12,710 bases of DNA from NCBI GenBank assembly GCA_900554925.1, contig USJG01000059.1:1-12710 (forward strand), in the 5' to 3' direction. Each line of letters opens with the position of its first letter. Within the stretch, counting starts at the first letter, position 1. Both the position numbers and the translations under genes were made by a program. The notes below the pieces were generated by a model. That model worked only from the letters and a program-made list of their open reading frames with translations. It searched no databases and was not told where the DNA came from. Below, piece by piece: positions 7,531-12,710 of the stretch. This stretch comes from an uncultured Lachnospiraceae bacterium. Its GTDB lineage: Bacteria > Bacillota > Clostridia > Lachnospirales > Lachnospiraceae.

Positions 7531-8094
7531 CTACAGCATTTCTTTATTATAAGCTGCTCTCTCACCGCCGATAAATTTACCTCTTGTTCTGGCACATACC
7601 AGATGGGCCTGCCCGATCTCCTTCATGCTGATGCGGACAGGTACCGCCACATCTGCCAGATGCATTCCTATCAGCGTATCTCCGATATCCATACCTGCCT
7701 GCCCGCTGATATGTTCCACAGCCACCGGTTCTTTCAATCGATTATAAGCGGTAGTCCCAAAAGAACCTCCTGCCTTAGGCTGGGGAACTACATTGACAAT
7801 GGGAAGCCTTTCTCTTCTGGCAAGCTCTTTTTCAATGATCAGCGCTCTGTTTAAATGTTCACAACACTGCGCTGCAAGGTACAGCCCATTTTCCTCTGTT
7901 ACCTGATAAATGCCCTCAAAAACAGCCTCTGCTGTTTCAAGGCTGGAGGAGGTTCCAATTCTCTCCCCTGTCACTTCACTGGAAGAACACCCCACCACCA
8001 GAATGTCTCCCTCAGACAGATGCGCCTGTGCAAGGAGTTCCTTTGCCGCCTGTCTGGCCTGTTCTTTGATACTTTCCAAAAACAATTGATCCAT
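7531..8094 (-). CDS. ywlG: UPF0340 / YwlG family protein (TIGR01440)
   Basis: A 187-residue protein of the UPF0340 family (Bacillus subtilis YwlG), whose biochemical role is not established. Seen: VGCSSSEVTGERIG at 34-47; CCEHLNRALIIE, where the family usually has GQHLNRALVVE; and the VVPQPKAGGSFGTTAY block, followed by GMDIGDTLIGMHL. These make the family assignment firm. No signal peptide or membrane helix is visible, so it is probably cytoplasmic. AGAAGG lies before the ATG. It has its own promoter at 8134-8163 and heads the likely unit ywlG-HAD-TPR-M50. The gene symbol rests on family resemblance only. Confidence 0.9.
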   Translation of the reverse strand: MDQLFLESIKEQARQAAKELLAQAHLSEGDILVVGCSSSEVTGERIGTSSSLETAEAVFEGIYQVTEENGLYLAAQCCEHLNRALIIEKELARRERLPIVNVVPQPKAGGSFGTTAYNRLKEPVAVEHISGQAGMDIGDTLIGMHLADVAVPVRISMKEIGQAHLVCARTRGKFIGGERAAYNKEML

Positions 8095-8133
8095 TCCAAG
8101 ACCTTCTTTCCCAAAATGCCCTTATTTTTTTCC

Positions 8134-8163
8134 AGTATAGTACAGTATCTGCCACTTTCGCAA
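8134..8163 (-). promoter_or_regulatory. Sigma-A promoter upstream of the ywlG-like gene
   Basis: On the minus strand: TTGCGA (8163-8158), an 18-bp spacer and TATACT (8139-8134). The predicted start is near 8127, about 32 bases before the ATG. It lies within the 84-base gap after the MATE stop, so the downstream unit can be transcribed independently. No intrinsic terminator for the MATE gene is visible in this gap. Confidence 0.65.
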
Positions 8164-8178
8164 CCTATTTCTTCTCCT

Positions 8179-9510
8179 CTAAGCCTCGCGCTTTTCCCAG
8201 GGGCCTTTGGTATAAAATCTTACTGACAATACCGTAGCAATGGACCATCCAATAGGCCATGCACACCAGATGCCTGTGTAACCAATAAGGGGAGCCAGCA
8301 CTTTTGCCAGCACCACCCTTAAAATAAGGTCCGTAAAGGTTGCAATCATAAAGCTCTTCATAAGACCGGCACCTCTTAAGATGCCATCCGCAACCAGCTT
8401 CACCGATACCACAAAATAAAAAGGCGCAATGATGCGAAGGAACTGCATACCCGATAAAAGTGCCACATCGGAAGGTTCATTCATAAAGAAATTGATCAAA
8501 ATCCTGCTGGCTGCCACATACAGCACAACAATGGGAATACAAAGCAGCCATACCATTTTCACTCCTGCCTTAAACCCTGCTTTAATCCGGGGCAGTATTC
8601 CGGCGCCAATATTTTGAGCAGTGTAATTGGAAACTCCATTTGCAAGGGTTGTAAAGGAGGTGATCACCAGATTGTTCAGCTTTACAGCCGCGGAATATCC
8701 TGCGATAACCCCGGAACCAAAACTGTTGATCACACTTTGTATCACGATATTTCCTATGGAAATAAAGCTTTGCTGCAAAATACTTGGAATGGCAATTACT
8801 GCAATCTTCTTGAAAATGTCAAAGGAATATAAAGGCGCTTTTTCCTCTATATGCATTCCGGCAAGCCTTTTAAATACCACCACAAGAGAAAGCACACAGC
8901 TTACACCCTGACAGATAAAGGTTGCCCAGGCAACGCCTGCCACACCCATATGAAAGGAAGATACAAACCAAATATCCACCAGAATATTTGAAGTAGAGGA
9001 AATGGCCAAAAAGATAAAGGGCGTTTTGGAATCTCCCAGCGCTGAGAAAATACCTGTTGCAATATTGTAAAAGAATAAAAACGGAAGTCCCCAGATATAA
9101 ATATCCAAATACAGCTTTGAATCTGCAAAAATTTCCTCCGGCGTATGTATCAGGGTAAGCAGGCCATTACAGCACAAAATTCCAAATAGCATTAATACCG
9201 CGCATAAAACTGCACTGGAAATCATCGTCGTATAGACAGCCGTTTTCATATCCTTATATTTTTTGGCTCCAAAGAACTGAGAAACAATTACGGAACAGCC
9301 AATATTACAGCCAAATGCAAAAGCAATAAATATCAGTGTGATTTCATAACTGTTCCCCACTGCCGCTAATGCATTTTCTCCAACAAATTTCCCGGCTACC
9401 AGGCTATCTGCAATATTATACAGCTGTTGAAATATAATACTTCCAAATAAAGGAAGACAAAACTTCCATAATACCGTTTCCGGCTTGCCTACCGTAAGAT
9501 CCTTATTCAT
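8179..9510 (-). CDS. MATE family multidrug/metabolite exporter
   Basis: A 443-residue integral membrane protein of the multidrug and toxic compound extrusion family, which exports cationic or other small compounds using a Na+ or H+ gradient. The hydrophobic pattern fits 12 helices in two homologous halves. The first half opens with the typical LPLFGSIIFQQLYNIADSLV stretch at about 19-38, and GIFSALGDSKTPF at about 153-165 is a common MATE loop. The second half restarts near IAIPSILQQSFISIGN and carries ILRGAGLMKSF. GGAG lies eight bases before the ATG. It is divergent from a LysR-type regulator, with overlapping promoters, so control by that regulator is likely. The substrate cannot be inferred. 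The 3' end lies 84 bases from the next gene. Confidence 0.93.
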   Translation of the reverse strand: MNKDLTVGKPETVLWKFCLPLFGSIIFQQLYNIADSLVAGKFVGENALAAVGNSYEITLIFIAFAFGCNIGCSVIVSQFFGAKKYKDMKTAVYTTMISSAVLCAVLMLFGILCCNGLLTLIHTPEEIFADSKLYLDIYIWGLPFLFFYNIATGIFSALGDSKTPFIFLAISSTSNILVDIWFVSSFHMGVAGVAWATFICQGVSCVLSLVVVFKRLAGMHIEEKAPLYSFDIFKKIAVIAIPSILQQSFISIGNIVIQSVINSFGSGVIAGYSAAVKLNNLVITSFTTLANGVSNYTAQNIGAGILPRIKAGFKAGVKMVWLLCIPIVVLYVAASRILINFFMNEPSDVALLSGMQFLRIIAPFYFVVSVKLVADGILRGAGLMKSFMIATFTDLILRVVLAKVLAPLIGYTGIWCAWPIGWSIATVLSVRFYTKGPWEKREA

Positions 9511-9545
9511 ATTTTCATCTCCATTTGCCTTTTTTATCCTTAGGT

Positions 9546-9574
9546 ATTATACTTTTGTTATATTAATATGTAAA
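9546..9574 (-). promoter_or_regulatory. Sigma-A promoter of the MATE gene
   Basis: On the minus strand: TTTACA (9574-9569), a 17-bp spacer and a perfect TATAAT (9551-9546). The predicted start is near 9539. It overlaps the divergent regulator promoter for 20 bp. Confidence 0.75.
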
Positions 9575-9583
9575 ATATATAAT
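9555..9583 (+). promoter_or_regulatory. Sigma-A promoter of the LysR-type regulator gene
   Basis: TTGTTA (9555-9560), a 17-bp spacer and a perfect TATAAT (9578-9583). The predicted start is near 9590. Because it overlaps the MATE promoter, both cannot be held by RNA polymerase at once. Confidence 0.7.
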
Positions 9584-9611
9584 TTATATTGTAGATATAT
9601 AAATTTTATAT
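9577..9611. promoter_or_regulatory. Candidate LysR-type operator: two AT palindromes 21 bp apart
   Basis: A 13-bp perfect palindrome at 9577-9589 (six-base arms, centre 9583) and a 15-bp perfect palindrome at 9597-9611 (seven-base arms, centre 9604). The second contains a T-N11-A core (T9598, A9610), the LysR-family pattern. The centres are two helical turns apart, as expected for two dimers of a tetramer on one DNA face. All bases in the arms are A or T, so chance symmetry is a real risk. Confidence 0.4.
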
Positions 9612-9628
9612 GCGATCCCCGAAAAAAT

Positions 9629-9632
9629 GGAG
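9629..9632 (+). promoter_or_regulatory. Ribosome binding site choosing the LysR start
   Basis: GGAG with a six-base gap to ATG 9639. The in-frame ATG at 9627 overlaps this site and has no ribosome site of its own. Confidence 0.7.
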
Positions 9633-9638
9633 AACCTT

Positions 9639-10529
9639 ATGAACATAAATTATGAGTATTATCGTATTTTTTATTATGCAGCCAAATACAAAAATTTTAC
9701 TCAGGCCGCAGAGGCTGCAAACAGCAATCAGCCTAATATATCAAGAATCATCCGGCTATTAGAGCATGAATTGGGCTGTGCACTTATGGTCCGTTCTAAC
9801 CGCGGCATCACTCTCACCCCGGAGGGGGAACGCCTTTACTCTCATGTTAAAGTCGCAGTAGAACAATTGATGCTTGCAGAAGAAGAGCTTCAAATGACCA
9901 CTGACTTAAGGAAAGGTTTCATTACCATCGGCGCAACAGAAACAGCCCTTCATCTGCTGCTTCTTCCTGTGCTTAATCAGTTCAAAAAACAATATCCTGA
10001 AATTCATATCCGTATTCTAAACCATTTAACAAATCAGGCAGTAGATTCCGTAAAAAACAAGCTTGTGGATTTTGCGGTTATTGCAGCGCCTCCCCTGGTT
10101 GATAAATCCTTAAATCCTTATCCCATTATGGAATTTAAGGCTATTCTCATTGGCGGACCCTCCTACGCCCACCATGAAAATATCCCTGTTTCTTTAAAAG
10201 AATTATCTGATTATCCTCTTGTCTGCCTGAATGAAAACACCATGACCTATCAGTTTTATGAGGATTTTTACCGTCGCAACCACCTTATTTTCAAGCCGGA
10301 ACTGGAGGTAGCAGTAACTGACCAGCTCCTGCCTATTATCAAAAATGATCTGGGCGTTGGTTTTCTTCCTGAAATTTTTGTCAGGGACGCTCTTGCCAAG
10401 GGAGAAGTCCATCAGCTTTTGCTTACGGAGGAAATCCCCTCCAGACAAATTTGCCTGATTGAAAACCAAAACCAGCCCTTGAGCATCGCGGCAAAGGAAC
10501 TTAAAAAAATGCTGATTGAATACGTATAG
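9639..10529 (+). CDS. LysR-type transcriptional regulator
   Basis: A 296-residue DNA-binding regulator. Residues 1-65 form the LysR winged helix-turn-helix: YYRIFYYAAKYKNFTQAAEA, then the recognition region NSNQPNISRIIRLLEHELG and the wing RSNRGITLTPEG. A linker helix follows at about 66-88, then a periplasmic-binding-protein-like effector domain at about 90-290, which includes GFITIGATET and the NDLGVGFLPE strand-turn of these domains. Length and order are normal for the family. It is divergent from the MATE gene with overlapping promoters, so it most likely controls that exporter and itself in response to a small molecule. The effector is not predictable. Start 9639 is used rather than 9627, because of the GGAG six bases before it. 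Confidence 0.93.
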   Translation: MNINYEYYRIFYYAAKYKNFTQAAEAANSNQPNISRIIRLLEHELGCALMVRSNRGITLTPEGERLYSHVKVAVEQLMLAEEELQMTTDLRKGFITIGATETALHLLLLPVLNQFKKQYPEIHIRILNHLTNQAVDSVKNKLVDFAVIAAPPLVDKSLNPYPIMEFKAILIGGPSYAHHENIPVSLKELSDYPLVCLNENTMTYQFYEDFYRRNHLIFKPELEVAVTDQLLPIIKNDLGVGFLPEIFVRDALAKGEVHQLLLTEEIPSRQICLIENQNQPLSIAAKELKKMLIEYV

Positions 10530-10719
10530 CTTCCTTCTGCTACAACAATTCCCGTAGCAACCAACATGCTCAAATACCTTCTAACCGTTGCGGTTGATTT
10601 ATTGCATACTTCTAATGCTTCTTTAGGAGTCACACATCCTTTTTCTTCTAAGATTTCAATTATCGGCAAAACTTTATCAAAATCTTTTTTAGTTAAAACT
10701 TCGCTCAAACTTCGCTCAT
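10530..10719 (-). pseudogene. Winged-helix DNA-binding fragment, 3' remnant of a larger gene
   Basis: Minus-strand translation reads FDKVLPIIEILEEKG, then CVTPKEALEVCNKSTATV, then RRYLSMLVATGIVVAEG. This has the look of a winged helix-turn-helix such as ends many AlbA/RecG-like ATP-binding regulators (family name is my recollection, not checked). No good start exists. ATG 10719 runs into TGA after four codons because an 11-bp unit is tandemly duplicated there. With one copy removed, it would read MSEVLTKKDFDK straight into the domain. The similarity fades right at the LysR stop (10529), where the reading continues as antisense of LysR. It is thus probably a leftover from a rearrangement. Nothing suggests it is expressed, and a functional short protein is unlikely but not excluded. 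Confidence 0.5.
10696..10717. repeat. 11-bp perfect tandem duplication
   Basis: AAACTTCGCTC occurs twice head to tail, 10696-10706 and 10707-10717. Since 11 is not a multiple of three, it changes the frame of the minus-strand winged-helix fragment just after a possible ATG. Confidence 0.9.
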
Positions 10720-10769
10720 TTTTTTGATTGAAGTTGTCTTGTTCCTGCGTTTTTTCTCTCTTACCATCT

Positions 10770-12443
10770 TCAGTACAAAACCACCATGCACTCATAAGGT
10801 GCAAGCTCCATTACATTCTGTATTTTACTCCGGTCATAATTACAGATCAGCATTTCTCCGTTTCTGTCCTTTAGCTGTTTTATAAGTTCATACGCAACCT
10901 TTTTGTCTGTAAAGTTACAAATAACCAGAAGGGTTTGTTCTTTATAGGTACGAATATAAGAATAAATCTCTTCACTATCCGGCAAAAGCAGCTCATAGTC
11001 CCCATGTACAATAATATCATATTGTTTGCGGAGTGCGATCAGCTTCTGATAGTAATGAAATACAGAATCCTCTCTTGCCATCTGTTCCTTAGCATTGATT
11101 TCCTTATAATTTGGATTCACTGCTATCCATGGCGTCCCCGTTGTAAATCCGCCATTTTCGCTGTCATCCCACTGCATGGGAGTCCGGGCGTTGTCTCTTC
11201 CTTTATAACTGATATAATCAAACATTTCCTCCGGAGAAAGAATGCCTTTTTCCGTTAGTTCGTGATAAGCATTGATGCTTTCAATATCCTTAAATTCCTC
11301 CAGTGACTGAAAGGGATAATTTGTCATACCAAGTTCTTCCCCCTGATAAATATAGGGCGTTCCCTGAAGCATATGCAGGCAGGTTCCCAGCATCTTTGCT
11401 GAAATCTCACGAAATTCAGGGCTGTCATTCCCCAGACGTGAAAGTATTCTGGGCTGGTCATGGTTGCACCAGAACAGGCTGTTCCATGCTGACTTATGAA
11501 GTTCCTTCTGCCATTTGCTCATAACAGCTTTTAGTTCCGATAATTTTATCTTGCTGTGATTCCACTTGGAATTTTCACCGTCATCAAGGCCCATATGCTC
11601 AAACTGAAATACCATGTTAAGCTCACTGCCTTCAGAGGAAGCATATTTTTTAGCCTCTTCAATCGTCACACCGGAGCATTCCCCTACTGTGATCAGGTCA
11701 TATTTTGACAAAACCTCCCTGTTCATCTCCTGTAAATATTCATGTACTCTCGGCCCATTGACACAGTAGGGCCCAAAATCCCCATAACCGCTTTTTCCAA
11801 CTGCTCCGTCAGGGAGTCCTGGAACCTTGGAAATCATGCTGATGACGTCCATTCGAAATCCGTCAATACCCTTATCGCACCACCAGGTCATCATATCAAA
11901 TACTTTTTTTCTTACTGCTTCATTTTCCCAGTTAAGATCAGGCTGTTTAGGCGAAAATAAGTGCAGATAATACTGGTCTGTTGCTTCGTCATACTTCCAT
12001 GCAGAACCGCCAAAGCAGGAACCCCAATTGTTAGGCTCCTTTCCGTTTTTTCCATCCCGCCATATATAAAAATCACGGAAGGGATTATCCTTCGACTTCC
12101 GGCTTTCCACAAACCATGCATGTTCATCGGAGGTATGATTTACCACCAGGTCCATCATAATCTTAATTCCCAGAGAATGGGCCGCTTCAAGCATACGGTC
12201 ATAGTCTTCCATAGTTCCAAACTCTTTCATAATTGCCTGATAATCGCTGATGTCATATCCCATATCGTCATTGGGCGACTGATAGACCGGACTTAACCAG
12301 ATCACATCAATACCCAGTTCTTTTAAATACCACAATTTTGACTCAATCCCCCTAAGATCGCCTACACCATCGCCATTACTGTCACAAAAGCTCCGCGGGT
12401 AAATCTGATATACAACACTATTTTTCCACCAATGTTTTTCCAT
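10770..12443 (-). CDS. GH13 oligo-1,6-glucosidase (isomaltase type)
   Basis: A 557-residue cytoplasmic alpha-glucosidase that should release glucose from the non-reducing end of isomalto-oligosaccharides and panose. Domains: a (beta/alpha)8 barrel with B domain, and a C-terminal beta domain from about 480. Seen: the calcium loop DSNGDGVGD at 21-29; DLVVNHTSDEH at 98-108; GFRMDVI with nucleophile Asp199; VGEC with acid/base Glu255; and NHDQPR with Asp329. These numbers equal those I recall for Bacillus cereus oligo-1,6-glucosidase (558 residues). Val200 next to the nucleophile is the residue linked to alpha-1,6 rather than alpha-1,4 preference, so isomaltase is favoured over maltase or trehalose-6-phosphate hydrolase. 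Start 12443 is chosen for the GAGGAAAGG nine bases before it. There is no signal peptide. It is alone on its strand, with a promoter at 12501-12529. No transporter gene is adjacent in this window. Confidence 0.92.
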   Translation of the reverse strand: MEKHWWKNSVVYQIYPRSFCDSNGDGVGDLRGIESKLWYLKELGIDVIWLSPVYQSPNDDMGYDISDYQAIMKEFGTMEDYDRMLEAAHSLGIKIMMDLVVNHTSDEHAWFVESRKSKDNPFRDFYIWRDGKNGKEPNNWGSCFGGSAWKYDEATDQYYLHLFSPKQPDLNWENEAVRKKVFDMMTWWCDKGIDGFRMDVISMISKVPGLPDGAVGKSGYGDFGPYCVNGPRVHEYLQEMNREVLSKYDLITVGECSGVTIEEAKKYASSEGSELNMVFQFEHMGLDDGENSKWNHSKIKLSELKAVMSKWQKELHKSAWNSLFWCNHDQPRILSRLGNDSPEFREISAKMLGTCLHMLQGTPYIYQGEELGMTNYPFQSLEEFKDIESINAYHELTEKGILSPEEMFDYISYKGRDNARTPMQWDDSENGGFTTGTPWIAVNPNYKEINAKEQMAREDSVFHYYQKLIALRKQYDIIVHGDYELLLPDSEEIYSYIRTYKEQTLLVICNFTDKKVAYELIKQLKDRNGEMLICNYDRSKIQNVMELAPYECMVVLY

Positions 12444-12452
12444 TTTTTTAAT

Positions 12453-12461
12453 CCTTTCCTC
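12453..12461 (-). promoter_or_regulatory. Ribosome binding site choosing the glucosidase start
   Basis: GAGGAAAGG on the minus strand with a nine-base gap to ATG 12443. The longer frame from 12479 would place this site inside the coding region and adds residues not usual at the N-terminus of the family, which begins close to the WWKNSVVYQIYPRSF strand. Confidence 0.75.
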
Positions 12462-12469
12462 TTTTAAAC

Positions 12470-12487
12470 TTAAAGGCATTTCTTTAA
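12470..12487. repeat. Inverted repeat in the glucosidase leader
   Basis: TTAAAG (12470-12475) and CTTTAA (12482-12487) are perfect inverted arms around a six-base spacer, between the predicted transcript start (about 12494) and the ribosome site. It could be an operator for a sugar-responsive repressor. It does not match the usual LacI-type or catabolite (cre) consensus. Confidence 0.3.
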
Positions 12488-12500
12488 AAACTTCCCTGTT

Positions 12501-12529
12501 ATTCTACCATCAATCCGTATATCTGTCAC
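12501..12529 (-). promoter_or_regulatory. Sigma-A promoter of the glucosidase gene
   Basis: On the minus strand: GTGACA (12529-12524), a 17-bp spacer and TAGAAT (12506-12501), each one base from consensus. The predicted start is near 12494, about 50 bases before the ATG. Confidence 0.6.
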
Positions 12530-12710
12530 TTGCTCTTTTCTCTTTTGGGCATTCCCGTATACCAATATTTTTTCCTGTTAAAATTTGGGTATCAAAAGGT
12601 GCTCGATAAATTTGGCATTGACAGATTGTACAGAAGGAATTGCTAAGCTGGCATCGCGGAGGAAAATGAGATTTTCTTAATGGCCTTAGGTAGAACAGCA
12701 ATTTCGGGAC
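12530..12710. other. Stretch at window edge with no identifiable gene
   Basis: No gene with a start and ribosome site is seen on either strand. On the plus strand one frame is open from about 12491 to a TAA at 12644 and then open again to the window end. On the minus strand a frame is open from the edge to TAG at 12643-12645, which could be the last 22 codons of an upstream gene. Neither translation is recognised. No terminator-like hairpin with a T run is present. Confidence 0.4.

Noticed and set aside
10583..10595. AACCG/CGGTT inverted repeat
   Set aside because: Five-base arms within the winged-helix remnant; no T run and no promoter nearby. Likely chance.
10412..10804. Full 130-codon minus-strand frame as an intact gene
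   Set aside because: Its ends are antisense to the LysR 3' end and an out-of-frame overlap of the glucosidase 3' end. There is no ribosome site at the first Met. Only the middle part looks like a real protein family, so it is called a remnant.
12510..12701. 63-codon minus-strand frame with several Cys residues as a small zinc protein
   Set aside because: No ribosome site, no regular CxxC pairing, and it overlaps the glucosidase promoter. The residue mix looks non-coding.

Overview
The window looks like chromosomal DNA of a Gram-positive, anaerobic, Clostridia-type bacterium, most likely Lachnospiraceae. The basis is the compact gene packing, strong AGGAG-type ribosome sites, sigma-A promoters with 17-18 bp spacers, the 448-residue Gram-positive form of phosphoglucose isomerase, and AT-rich intergenic gaps. 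This placement is inference from sequence style, not from a database comparison.

Layout. Bases 1-298 hold the 3' end of trpA, the usual last gene of a tryptophan operon. A strong sigma-A promoter (337-365) then starts a membrane-anchored diguanylate cyclase (454-2400, + strand). It converges, with one base between stop codons, on a long minus-strand block. Read in the direction of transcription this block is: MATE transporter (9510-8179); ywlG-like UPF0340 gene (8094-7531, own promoter); Cof-type HAD phosphatase (7468-6641); zinc-ribbon/TPR membrane protein (6612-5497); M50-like membrane metalloprotease (5481-4924); phosphoglucose isomerase (4807-3461, own promoter); a hairpin; and a PfkB-family fructokinase (3379-2402). 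A LysR-type regulator (9639-10529, +) is divergent from the MATE gene, and their promoters overlap. Right of it lie a degraded winged-helix fragment (about 10530-10719, -) and a GH13 oligo-1,6-glucosidase (12443-10770, -) with its own promoter. The last 180 bases hold no gene I can identify.

How the genes fit together. Oligo-1,6-glucosidase releases glucose from isomalto-oligosaccharides, fructokinase makes fructose-6-phosphate, and phosphoglucose isomerase links it to glucose-6-phosphate, so three genes share a sugar-entry theme. The LysR/MATE pair looks like a regulator with its target exporter. The ywlG-HAD-TPR-M50 run looks like one transcription unit of poorly characterised genes.

No wholly new system is evident. 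The points most worth a second look are the hairpin that leaves no room for a separate fructokinase promoter, the overlapping LysR/MATE promoters with two palindromes 21 bp apart, the TPR/metalloprotease membrane pair, and the winged-helix remnant broken by an 11-bp tandem duplication.
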